In this document: piece after piece, positions 1 through 8,580 of the stretch | How positions within the stretch are numbered: position 1 is the stretch's first letter | Layout: the number at the start of each line of letters is the position of its first letter | NCBI RefSeq assembly: GCF_000981895.1 | Contig: NZ_LATD01000073.1 | Coordinates: 1 to 64,000, forward strand | Reading direction: 5' to 3' | Length of the DNA stretch: 64,000 bases | From: Streptomyces odonnellii | Lineage (GTDB): Bacteria > Actinomycetota > Actinomycetes > Streptomycetales > Streptomycetaceae | The notes under the pieces: model-generated | The model's input: only the letters and a program-made list of their open reading frames with translations | Databases searched by the model: none | What the model was told of the DNA's origin: nothing | Position numbers and translations under genes: made by a program

Positions 1-24
1 TACTCCAGTGCGTCTTCGTGATCT
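1..24. repeat. Left terminal inverted repeat of the IS701-like element
   Basis: It begins TACTCCAGTG and pairs imperfectly (20 of 24) with 1942-1965. It lies at the very edge of the window, so the left flank and the left target duplication cannot be seen. Confidence 0.8.
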
Positions 25-1372
25 ATGCGGTGGAGGGAGCGGAAAGTCGGCGCTGGTAGTGGCTGCGACGGGCTGTGGCCTGGTGCTGCCGACGCCAGGC
101 TGACCAGGCCAGCAACATGCTCGGGGTGGTTCTGGGCGGGTTGAGCAGGGCCCCGAGCAGGTGGCGGATCTCAGGGACGGTCAGGTCGATGGGGTCGCCG
201 CTGCGTGCGGGACGGTTCGGCTGGGCGGGTCTTGATGGTGTCGCGTCGGCGGCCAGAACGGTGAGGAAGGCCAGCGCGAGCATGGCCAGGGTGATGTGCC
301 TGTGCCAGGCGGTCCAGTGGCGGACCTGGTAGTGGTCCAGGCCGACCTGGCCCTTCGCCGCCTGGAAGCACTCTTCGATGCACCACCTCGTGCCTGCGAC
401 TCGAACCAGCTCCGATAGCGGCACCCGTTGCGGGGACCAGCAGAGGTAGAAGGCGAGTTCGCCGCTGGTGGGGTTCCGGCGGATCAGCAGGTGCCGGTGG
501 CCGTCCGTGTCGGTCTCGATCCAGGCCCAGTCGTAGTAGCGGGGCCCCTTCGCCCCGGTTCCGGCGCTTTGCCGGTGCCAGGCGGCATCGGGCAGGTGGT
601 CAGCGACGTTGTCCGCTCGGACGGGAGTGCGCCCGTGGTTGATCCGCACCCGGGTGCTGCAGGCGACGGCCAGGACGTAGCCGATCCCGCGGGACTCCAA
701 CAGGGCTCGTAGAACCGGGTCTTGGCCGTAGGCCTCGTCGCCGGTCGCCCACGAGGCGGTGACCCCCGCATCCAGTGCTGCCGCGATCATCTGCCCGGCC
801 AGAGTGGGCTTGGTCGCGAACTCCGCCTGGTCGGGGACGCCCGCGCGGGTGCGACGCTCGGCGTCCTCGCACCAGGCCTGCTCGGGAAGGTAGAGCCGGC
901 GATCGATCAGGGCCCGCCCGTGGTGGGAGGCGTAGGCGAGGAACACGCCGACCTGGCTGTTTTCGATCCGTCCGGCCGTGCCGGTGTACTGCCGCTGGAC
1001 GCCCGCCGAACCGTGGCCCTTCTTCAAGAACCCGGTCTCATCGACGATCAGCACGCCGTCGTCGGCGCCCAGGTGCTCGACGACGTAGGCACGGACGTCG
1101 TCGCGGACGTCATCAGCGTTCCAGCGTGCGGTTCGCAGCAGCCGCTGCATCGGCCCGGGACGGGTGTGGCCGGCCTGTTCGGCCAGCTGCCAGCAGTTCT
1201 TCCGCTCGACGGCGGAGAGCAGCCCGAACAGGTAGGCACGGGCCGTCACCCGGGGCTCGACCCGGCGGAACCTGCCCGCGATTCTCGCCATCGCCTGGTC
1301 GAACATCGCCCGCCATCGGGCGGCGTCTATGCTGTGGCTCGCGGCCACCGCACGATCATCATGAGTCCACAC
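23..1372 (-). CDS. IS701-family transposase
   Basis: A full-length 449-residue DDE transposase that would cut and join the element ends. The three acidic residues sit in VLIVDETGF (about residue 110), GDEAYG (about 213) and IEECFQAAKGQVGLDHYQ (about 335), as in the DDE_5/IS701 family. The N-terminal region FDQAMARIAGRFRRVEPR is typical of actinobacterial members. The gene ends 23 bases inside the left inverted repeat and follows the passenger gene on the same strand with a gap of about 50 bases, so the two may be co-transcribed. No frameshift or stop is seen, so the element may still be active. Confidence 0.93.
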   Translation of the reverse strand: MWTHDDRAVAASHSIDAARWRAMFDQAMARIAGRFRRVEPRVTARAYLFGLLSAVERKNCWQLAEQAGHTRPGPMQRLLRTARWNADDVRDDVRAYVVEHLGADDGVLIVDETGFLKKGHGSAGVQRQYTGTAGRIENSQVGVFLAYASHHGRALIDRRLYLPEQAWCEDAERRTRAGVPDQAEFATKPTLAGQMIAAALDAGVTASWATGDEAYGQDPVLRALLESRGIGYVLAVACSTRVRINHGRTPVRADNVADHLPDAAWHRQSAGTGAKGPRYYDWAWIETDTDGHRHLLIRRNPTSGELAFYLCWSPQRVPLSELVRVAGTRWCIEECFQAAKGQVGLDHYQVRHWTAWHRHITLAMLALAFLTVLAADATPSRPAQPNRPARSGDPIDLTVPEIRHLLGALLNPPRTTPSMLLAWSAWRRQHQATARRSHYQRRLSAPSTA

Positions 1373-1424
1373 AACCCTTGATGATCACGCGGTGGCCGTT
1401 CCGTTTCCGCCATCGGACCGCATC

Positions 1425-1865
1425 TCAGCCCCGCCATCTGTCACGGAGCAGCCAGAGCAATCGCCGACTGGCGTGATGGCGCCAAAGCCACCACGGCAGC
1501 AGCCGATGGTCCACGAAAGACCACAGGTCATCGTCGGCTTCGTTACCGCGAGGGAAGCCACGCAGCAGATTGAGACATCGCTGATCCACGCAACGGTGCA
1601 GCCGGGCTACGTGGGCCAGGGCGACAACGCCCTGGCGGCGGATCTCCGGATCATCAGCCGCCATCGCCCGAGCAACCTGCGGCAAGATCACATCTGCTTC
1701 GTCGTGGTTCAACGCCAGAGCGATCACAGCCACACCGACGGGGGGCTCACCCCGGTTGAAGGCCGCGTCGACGTCGTCAGGCCGCTCGACCCATCGCAAC
1801 GTCGACGCATCCTGCCAGTTCAGAGCAGGTGCCACGTTGGCAGAGCCACTCTCGTCGGTGTCCAT
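1425..1865 (-). CDS. HEAT-repeat-like small protein carried inside the IS701 element
   Basis: A 146-residue protein between the transposase and the right inverted repeat, so it moves with the element. The middle (about residues 40-110) is alpha-helical with a HEAT-like pattern, including PEIRRQGVVALAHVARLH. Similar small HEAT proteins in Streptomyces are usually annotated as hypothetical and some sit beside toxins as presumed immunity proteins; that family recollection is weak here. The C-terminus is rich in Trp and Arg. No transposition motif is visible. It could be cargo giving the host a benefit, or an accessory factor for transposition; the sequence does not decide. Confidence 0.65.
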   Translation of the reverse strand: MDTDESGSANVAPALNWQDASTLRWVERPDDVDAAFNRGEPPVGVAVIALALNHDEADVILPQVARAMAADDPEIRRQGVVALAHVARLHRCVDQRCLNLLRGFPRGNEADDDLWSFVDHRLLPWWLWRHHASRRLLWLLRDRWRG

Positions 1866-1941
1866 GACCTGACCCTACCGACCGCTGCACCGTGAGACTC
1901 CCAGCTCGCCGTCGCCCCCGTAGCCCCACCGCAGACCAACA

Positions 1942-1965
1942 AGATCGCAAAGTCACACTGGAGTA
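1942..1965. repeat. Right terminal inverted repeat of the IS701-like element
   Basis: It ends CACTGGAGTA and is the imperfect reverse complement of 1-24. It is followed directly by CTAG, the expected target-site copy, and then by a truncated istB gene. Confidence 0.8.
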
Positions 1966-1969
1966 CTAG

Positions 1970-2372
1970 GCGGTTTCGTTTGGATCAGCGAGAAGACATA
2001 CCTGGCCATGGCTGGGGGCAAGGCCGCCCACATGGGCTGCTCGGTCATGTTCAACACCGCCAGCAACTGGATCTCCCGCCTCGCCGAGGCCCACCACTCC
2101 GGCCGGCTGGAGGCGGAGCTGAAAAGATCCGCCGCTATAAGTTGATCATCGTCGACGAGGTGGGCTACATCCCGTTCGACCAGAACGCTGCGAACCTGTT
2201 CTTCCAGCTCATAGCCTCGCGCTACGAGCAGGGCTCCGCGATGGTGGCCTCGAACCTGTCCTTCGGGCTCTGGGGAGAGACCTTCTCGGACGACGTCGTC
2301 GCGGCCGCGATGATCGACCGCCTGGTCCACCACGCAGAGGTCCTCACGCTCACCGGCGACTCCTATGCTTAG
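1970..2372 (+). pseudogene. istB: IS21 helper ATPase IstB, truncated and frameshifted
   Basis: Remnant of the IS21-type transposition helper ATPase. From 1981 one frame reads EKTYLAMAGGKAAHMGCSVM and on through NWISRLAEAHHSGRLEAELK, matching IstB just after its Walker A lysine. Near 2130 the match jumps frame to LIIVDEVGYIPF (Walker B) and DDVVAAAMIDRLVHHAE (sensor region), ending at 2372. The Walker A glycines and everything before them are missing at the junction with the IS701 element. No partner IstA is present, so this is a dead scrap that served as the insertion target. Confidence 0.85.
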
Positions 2373-2533
2373 GCGGGCCTGGCTCGTCGCTCTCGCGCCC
2401 AATGCTCCTGTAGGCAGCAATAGAGTTGGCCGAGCATCCGGTTCAGGGGCAGGACGTTCGGCCCTCTCACCCGGTGTGGTTTCCGACCGTATTCGGCCCC
2501 CTCTCGCATCCCGCCCGGACACGCGGGCCCTGG

Positions 2534-4008
2534 TCAGTGCTGCGGGTCACGCAGACCGATCATCCGCAGCACCGCCTTGCGCGAGCGGTCGTTCTTCCAC
2601 TGCGGAACGGCGTTGGCGCCGAGACGGGCCATGAGGCGGCTCTGGTAGAGCACCGACTGGGGGTTGCTAAAGGCCTCGAAGCCGATCTCGCCGCCCTTGT
2701 AACGGCCCATGCCGCTGGGGCCCACGCCACCGAAGCCCATGCTGTTGGACAGGGCGTGCAGGGCGAGTTCGTTCACAGAGACGCCCCCGCTGGACGTGCG
2801 CCGGACAATGGTGTCCACCGCGCGCCGGTCGTGTCCGAAGATGTAGAGGCCGAGCGGTTTGTCCTTGGTGTTGACGATGTTGATGGCCTCGTCGAGGGTC
2901 CGGTAGGTGTCGACGGACAGCACGTGGCCGAAGACTTCCGTCTGGTGCAGCCACAGGCTCTCGTCGGGGTTGACGACGATGGTCAGCGGCAGCTGGCGGG
3001 TGGTGCTGGTGGGGGCTCATCGGCGTAGATGTCGGGCTGGATGACACGGAAGCCCTGTGCACGCGCCCCGTCGATGAGGGCGCTGCCCCGGTCGTAGGCC
3101 CGCTGGTCGATCATGGCGCAGGCCTCGGGATTGCCGTGCAGGATGGGGAAATCCTCGTTGTTCTTGCGCAGTACGGCGTCGAGGCTCCAGCGCTTCCTCC
3201 GGCACCAGGGCGCAGTCGACGGCGAGACAGACCTGTCCGCCGTTGCCGAGCCGGCCTTGGGCGATCTTGGAGCCCATGGCGTCGATGTCGGAATCCAGCA
3301 GGATGAACGCGGGGCCTTCGCCGCCGAGTTCGAGGATGACCGGCGTGAGATGAGGCGCCGCGGCGGCGAGAACCTTGCGACCGATCTCGGTGCCACCAGT
3401 GAAGAGGAACTTGTCCCAGGGCAGCGCGGCGACGTGCGCAGAGACCTGGGCGTCGCCCTCGACAACCGCCGGGCCCCTCTCGTCGAAGCTCTCGGCGACG
3501 AGTTCCTTGAACAGGGCCGTGAGACGTGGCGTCGACTCGGACGGCTTGATGATCACACTGTTGCCGGCGGCGAGAGCCTCGATCGCTGGGTCGAAGGCGA
3601 GGCTGACCGGCGCGTTGAACGGTGACATGATGCCGACCACGCCGAGGGGCTCGTAGACGAGGCAGTTGCGCACCCCGATCAGGACGAGGGCGCCAGAGAA
3701 GCGGCGCCGGGGCCGCATCCAGCGCTTGAGAGGGCGTTTGACGTGCCGCGGATGGAGCAGCGGCGGCATGATGTCGGCGCTGAGGAGAGGATCTGATCGC
3801 GGCTGCGGTGGCCGAAGTCCTCCACCAGCATGTCGACAAGCGCGACCCAGTGGGTCTTGAGCAGTCGCTCTACGCGGTCAAGGCTGTCCACGCGGTCGGC
3901 GAAGGACGGTGCGTGTCCCGGCGGGTAGGCGTTCTTCTGCAGGTGGAAGATCCGGTCGATCTCGGCGAGAGGAGCGGTGGTCGTCGTGGGGCGGCGGAGG
4001 GAGACATT
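2534..4008 (-). pseudogene. Aldehyde dehydrogenase (coniferyl-aldehyde-dehydrogenase-like), multiply frameshifted
   Basis: All parts of an NAD(P)-dependent aldehyde dehydrogenase are present but spread over several frames. The N-terminal piece reads AEIDRIFHLQKNAY and DSLDRVERLLKTHWVAL (about 3860-3985). The cofactor region reads PLGVVGIMSPFN, FTGGTEIGRKV and LELGGEGPAFI (about 3300-3650). The catalytic Cys is in GGQVCLAVDCALVPEE near 3220, and the C-terminal piece reads SGGVSVNELALHALSN to 2534. That order and the LVPEE signature resemble the coniferyl aldehyde dehydrogenase group. At least three frame changes are needed, so no full enzyme can be made. Confidence 0.85.
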
Positions 4009-4034
4009 CCGTCAACTCCGATTGCAGGGTGGGT

Positions 4035-4420
4035 TCACCAATGTTCGAGACAGGCGAGGGAGTTTTCCAGGGCGCTTGTCCAGGACAGCCAGCGTATGTC
4101 GGGACCGGCCTGGTAGTCCCAGGCCATGCGTGTGCAGAGGTAGCCGACGGCGGTCTGGCGTTCGGAGTGGGCGAAAGCAAGGCGTCCACCAGCGCCCGAG
4201 TGGCCGAACGAGCCGGGGCCGAGCATGGCTCGGCGTTGCGGTGGAGTTCGTAGCCTAGTCCGAAGCGCAGCGGGTGGGGCGCGGGCAGTTGGTCGAGTGG
4301 TGCCGGGGCGGTGAGGTCGTCGGTCTGCGGGGCGCGAGCCTGCTCGACGGTCACCCCGCTGAGGAGGCGTACGCCGTCGACCTCTCCGATCAGGGCCGCG
4401 TACATGCGGGCCAGGGAGCG
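4035..4420 (-). pseudogene. Serine hydrolase / class C beta-lactamase-like, C-terminal fragment
   Basis: Only the C-terminal third of a serine-type esterase of the beta-lactamase superfamily remains. One frame reads SLARMYAALIGEVDGVRLLS and HPLRFGLGYEL; a second frame continues with MLGPGSFGHSGAGGRLAFAHSE and LCTRMAWDYQAGPD, the usual end of this family with the conserved HSGAGG. The SxxK nucleophile half is absent and two in-frame stops lie just upstream. It runs toward the aldehyde dehydrogenase remnant on the same strand. Confidence 0.75.
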
Positions 4421-4487
4421 ACGCGGCTCGGCGTCGACTCATCATTGAACCCACAGCCACCAACCCGGCGAACATCCCGGTCAGAGC

Positions 4488-4898
4488 CTAGCCAACCAAA
4501 GTCTCGAAGCCCGCGCTATCGCAGTAGGACACCGCTCTGCCCACAGCCTCGCCGTCACCACGGACCGCGTTGGCGGTGTCATCGAGGATGCGAGTGTCAG
4601 CATGTTCAAGGCCTGCCCGGTCAAGCCTTTCCGAAGCGTCAATGACCTCCTGCCCTGCTGATTCGGCGTTGTCGAACCCGGGCGACTGAACACCCTGTCC
4701 CTCATCGGCATCGGCGTCCACAACACTGGTTCTCGTGGCATTTTGCCAAACCCCCAGCTTGGCGCAGTAATCCCGTTGCAGCTCCTTGGCCTGCGCCGGA
4801 TCGCCCGACGAACAACTGCTCAACAGGACAGCGACAACGACACCGGCCGCTGCCCGCCCAACCGCTCGGGCACTCCCAGCGCAGTACTGCATGACCAT
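4488..4898 (-). CDS. Small secreted lipoprotein of unknown function
   Basis: A 136-residue protein with a hydrophobic N-terminus (AAAGVVVAVLLSSC) that ends in a lipobox-like LSSC at about residues 26-29, so it is predicted to be lipid-anchored outside the cell. The mature part is mostly helical, begins SSGDPAQAKELQRDYCAKLG and has two further Cys residues. No enzymatic motif is recognised. It is intact although its neighbours are broken. The start at 4898 gives a normal n-region; a start two residues downstream is also possible. Confidence 0.65.
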   Translation of the reverse strand: MVMQYCAGSARAVGRAAAGVVVAVLLSSCSSGDPAQAKELQRDYCAKLGVWQNATRTSVVDADADEGQGVQSPGFDNAESAGQEVIDASERLDRAGLEHADTRILDDTANAVRGDGEAVGRAVSYCDSAGFETLVG

Positions 4899-5514
4899 GC
4901 TCTCCCCGAAGCTGCAAACGCACAGTATGAATCACGTAGGTGCCGCCCTGCGCCGATCTATACGCACCATCAGCGCCTGCCGGGCAAGGAATAAGGTGTA
5001 TCCCCCAACCCGGCAAACCCATAACATCCAGAGCACCAGTGATGCCTCTGGAACGTGCAGGCACCTTCCCCGACGCCCCCGAAGCGGCACAACAGCCGTC
5101 GCGTTTCAACCAGAGTGAGAATGCGACGGCCCGCCCCTCGGAGAAGACTGGCGCCCTGACGGCCGAAGCGACGACGGGCGGAGACCACCCAACCCTCCGG
5201 CACCACTCTGTCCCACGAGCCGGCGAGACCATCCCCACCGTCATGGAGACATGGAGATCCGTCGGCGCGCTTCGGGCCGGAAAGTACGCGCTGCCGCTCA
5301 GAGCTATGGCACGGAACTTGCCCGACATCAGGGCTACTCCGCAAGCGTCTCAGCATGGCTGACCTGCCGTGGCCGCCTGCCCAGCCACCGACGCACCGCC
5401 CGGGCCTGCCAGGCGCCGCCGTTCGGGCCGCGATCACCCTCATGACCCGCCGCCTCGCCCGCAGACGCTCGGCACAAGCAGCAACCCCGACGCTGGCGTC
5501 GGCGGCCCGACGGC
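4899..5514. other. No supported gene
   Basis: About 600 bases without a convincing gene. Open frames exist on both strands, but none has a recognisable domain, a good ribosome-binding site or family-like composition. This may be decayed sequence. Confidence 0.5.
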
Positions 5515-6324
5515 TCAGGTCAGCCCGGAAAAGCGGTCCAGGAGGCGCAGTAGATGCCCCTTTCGATTCCCTTCCGGCAGTTCTCCGAGGTAGGTACGGA
5601 GTCGGTGGACTGTTCCCACGCTGATCTGCGCTGGACCGACAACGTCGACGACGTTCTCCAGCGCCCGGATCCCCCGGCTCACGTTGAAAGCGAGGTCATC
5701 CATGAGGACGGCGTCGAGCAGCGCGTCCAGATAGCGGGGATCCGGATTCAGGAAAAGGCGCGTGTAGGCCGCCAGCCGCAGCCCACCGTTCTCCGACTCC
5801 AGCCAGACGGTCAGCGGCGGGTCGGGGATGCGCGTCGTCTCCCGGACGAGTTCCCCGAATACCTGCTGCATCAGACGAGTGCGCTCCCGGCCTGAGGGCA
5901 TAGACCGCCGCAGGTCCAAATAGTCGCCGGCGAGCCGGTTCACCGTCTTCCCCGGATCCTCACCTAGCTCACCCGAGGTGCGTTCCTGTGCGGCGGTCAA
6001 AGCAACCTGCGAGGTGTCGGCGACTGCCTCCACCGCCCGTTCCACGCGGGCCGTGGCCGTCTCGGCCTCCTCCACCCGCGCGGTGAGCTGCCGGAACTGT
6101 ACGCCTGCGCCGCCAGGCAGGGTAATGCTGTCGAAGATCCCTCCCAACCACGGAACGACCGCGATCACCAGCAACGTCAACGTGACCGCGTCAAGACCGA
6201 CGTCCGGCCACAGCAAATGTACAACCGCGGCCAAGACCGCGACCACGGTAATTGCCAAGGCTGTGTACCTACGACGGGCCTCGTGATTGCCCCCACGACC
6301 TGGCTCAGATCCCCCCTCAGGCAT
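5515..6324 (-). CDS. Membrane protein with two TM segments, coiled coil and helical C-terminal domain
   Basis: About 269 residues from the ATG at 6324. After a short basic N-terminus there are two adjacent hydrophobic segments (ALAITVVAVLAAVVHLLW and AVTLTLLVIAVVPWLGGIF), then the LPGGAGVQF stretch. A long charged helix follows (RVEEAETATARVERAVEAV), likely a coiled coil. The C-terminal about 130 residues are helical and HEAT-like, with FLNPDPRYLDALLDAVL. The PWLGxIFxSxxLPGG pattern occurs in many uncharacterised actinobacterial membrane proteins. The reading frame is open for 98 more codons upstream, but that part is low-complexity and unlike protein. Function unknown. Confidence 0.6.
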   Translation of the reverse strand: MPEGGSEPGRGGNHEARRRYTALAITVVAVLAAVVHLLWPDVGLDAVTLTLLVIAVVPWLGGIFDSITLPGGAGVQFRQLTARVEEAETATARVERAVEAVADTSQVALTAAQERTSGELGEDPGKTVNRLAGDYLDLRRSMPSGRERTRLMQQVFGELVRETTRIPDPPLTVWLESENGGLRLAAYTRLFLNPDPRYLDALLDAVLMDDLAFNVSRGIRALENVVDVVGPAQISVGTVHRLRTYLGELPEGNRKGHLLRLLDRFSGLT

Positions 6325-6719
6325 AGGCACAGCATTCCAGAACCGCGCGTCGCTGCCTACCTCGAGTACCCCGCAACCGGACAACGCCGCCCACGCGAAC
6401 GCCCGCTCCGTTTGCCTCCTCTCCGCGCCAGGACGGCGAACCACCCGAAATAGAGAGTTCAGGCACAGCTTCTTGTCTTGTCCTTTAACCACCTTGGTGT
6501 CGGCCTTCCATCCGAAGCCCGCTCCCGTGCCAGGTAGAAAGGGCAGCGGGCTGAACCGTCCTCCCGTCCGGCCACCCGCAAGGGCCGGGCGGGAGCGGGG
6601 GTACCTGAAGCAGGGCACCCACAGGCATCGGGCGGGTTATGCCTGTCTCCCTTCCCCTCACGTCCCGCGCAGCATCGCCTCTTCCGGCCTGCTGTTCCCG
6701 ATGCCCGAACGCGCGCGCT

Positions 6720-7045
6720 GTTGGGCCCCTGGCCCTCGGCGAGGGACAGGGTCTGCTCGAAGTGGATCAATGCTTCCGGATAGCGGTCGAGGATGGCGGT
6801 GAGTTCGCCGAGGCAACGGTGGATCTTCGCGGTGCTGTGCCGGTCGCCGCTGCGCACGGCTGTCTTGAGCACCCGGTTCTGGAGCCTCTCCCAGTCGTCG
6901 AAGTGACTGCCGACCCGGAAGAGGGTCTCGTGAAGGCGGTGACCAGCGCGCCGATCGCGGCACCGAGATCTATCAGCTCGCGCCCGTCCCGGCGAGATGC
7001 GTTGCGAGTCGCTGTACGGCGGCGAGGACTTCCGAGGGACCCTCG
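6720..7045 (-). pseudogene. TPR-region fragment of an AfsR/SARP-type regulator
   Basis: Two frames on the minus strand give pieces of a tetratricopeptide region: SEVLAAVQRLATHLAGTGAS (about 6977-7040) and then RVGSHFDDWERLQNRVLKTA with LGELTAILDRYPEALIHFEQ (about 6720-6935). This pattern is typical of the C-terminal TPRs of AfsR-like NB-ARC regulators. No DNA-binding or NTPase part is present, and stops and frame changes separate the pieces. It is a remnant. Confidence 0.6.
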
Positions 7046-7217
7046 CCGCAAGCGGCCTTCCGCCCTCCGTAACCCTTTCACCCAACGGAGTTGGGGGCTC
7101 TCCGGCAGGAGCACAAGTAAATGTTGACGGTGTCGGCCGACGGCTCGTCTGCAACGTAGTTCGGATTCCGCTTGACCGTCTATTCCTCGCCATCCGTGTT
7201 CACGGAAGAGAACAGAA

Positions 7218-8341
7218 GTGAATGTCAAGCTTCGTATGCGCATGGCCGCCGCTGCCGGCGTCGCCACTCTCGGTCTGAGCCTGTGCACGGCCCCGGCGTC
7301 GGCCGAAACGCCTGAGTTCCGCCAGATCGTCGGCGTGGGCTCCGACACCGCCCAGGACGTGCTTATCGGCCTGGGCGAGGTCATCCCAGCCCCGAACAAC
7401 ACCCCGGACAATCAGCTCATCGCGTCGTGCGACGCGACGGGCGCCTCGGTCGTCAAGTCGCGCGCGGTCGGCTGCGTGATCCCGCGGCCCAACGGCTCCT
7501 CGGCCGGTGTCGACGCGCTTTGGAACGCCATCCCAACAGCACAGGCTGCATCGACTCCGCCCGCTCCTCCCGGGGCCCGGCCGACACCTCCGCGACCCGG
7601 CTGACCTGGAACCGTTCGCCAAGGACGCGGTGACCACCGTCGTCCGGTCGAGCAGCGCCCTCAACGACGGCGTGGGCCTCACCACCGCCCAGCTCACCCA
7701 CATCTACCACTGCGTTCCCTCGGCGCTCACGCGCACCTACCAGACGTCGAGCGGTCCCGTGCTCATCACGCTGAAGCCGCTGCTGCCGCAGGCCACCTCC
7801 GGCACCCGGACCTTCTTCCTGGAGAAGATCGGTGTCACCGAGGCCCAAGTCGGTGCCTGCGTCAACGGGCACGGCGCAGCCGAACGACGGCACCGCCTTG
7901 ACCGACCCCGGCCACATTGCCCCGTACCCCATCGCCCAGACAGCTGGCGTCACCACAGACCGGCATGGTGTCACGGCCCTCACCCGTGTGAACGGCGTCG
8001 CGCCGCGCATCGCCGGCAGGCTAAACGCTGCCTTCCCCTTCAACCGTGACGTCTACAACGTCGTCCCAACCGCCAGGCTGACCGGTGGCGCCACCCCCGA
8101 CGCCGACCTGATCGACGCCTTCGTCGGCAACTCCACGGCATGCGCCCAGCCAGCCATCATCGAGCGCTACGGCTTCGCCACGATCGCCAATCGCGGCAGC
8201 ACAGTCTCAAAGGCGAGCGTTGACGACCCGGGGCGGGCACGGACCGCTGGCTTTGCCCCGGCACTCCTCGCAGCGTTACCGGAACGCCCAAATACGCCCA
8301 GTACGAGGACGTCCCTCCACTTCACAATGCACAGTGTCTGA
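7218..8341 (+). pseudogene. Secreted PstS-like substrate-binding protein, frameshifted
   Basis: It begins with a clear signal peptide (MRMAAAAGVATLGLSLCTAPASA) followed by FRQIVGVGSDTAQDVL, the N-terminus of a Streptomyces exported family related to phosphate-binding proteins. After about residue 95 the match changes frame near 7530 (TGCIDSARSSRGPADTSATR) and again near 7880. Later pieces include TTAQLTHIYHC, LKPLLPQATSGTRTFFLEKIG and RDVYNVVPTARL. The parts are collinear, so two or more indels broke one gene of about 370 codons. The end at 8341 is not the family's usual terminus, so the tail may also be altered. Confidence 0.75.
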
Positions 8342-8580
8342 CTGCGGACGCTAATCCGCCACTGATTACGGACAGCCCTCACACTGGCCGGATCTCCAAT
8401 CCTGCCTTCCACCTTGAGCGGGAAAACTACTCGCCAGTCACGGAGATCATGCACGCAAACAGCCGCTGTCCGCCCCGCGCGCCACCGGGCATGGGCGGAC
8501 TTTGCGGCTTGAACACCATTCAGCAGGTCGGACGCCCCGCCATTTCCGCATCGGCAGGGTAAGAGCCGGGGCCTTCGAGG

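Larger units (their letters stand above)
1..1965 (-). mobile_element. IS701-family insertion sequence with a passenger gene
   Basis: The first 24 bases and the reverse complement of 1942-1965 match at 20 of 24 positions, both beginning TACTCCAGTG, so the element starts at the first base of the window and ends at 1965. CTAG at 1966-1969 fits the YTAR target duplication known for IS701 elements; the other copy would lie just left of the window. The element holds a full transposase and, upstream of it on the same strand, a second gene unrelated to transposition. At about 1.97 kb it is longer than a one-gene IS701 member. Ends and gene content are read directly; family placement follows from the transposase. 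Confidence 0.85.

Noticed and set aside
4970-5443. A 157-residue minus-strand gene
   Set aside because: No domain, no ribosome-binding site and composition unlike protein; plus-strand frames over the same bases are no better.
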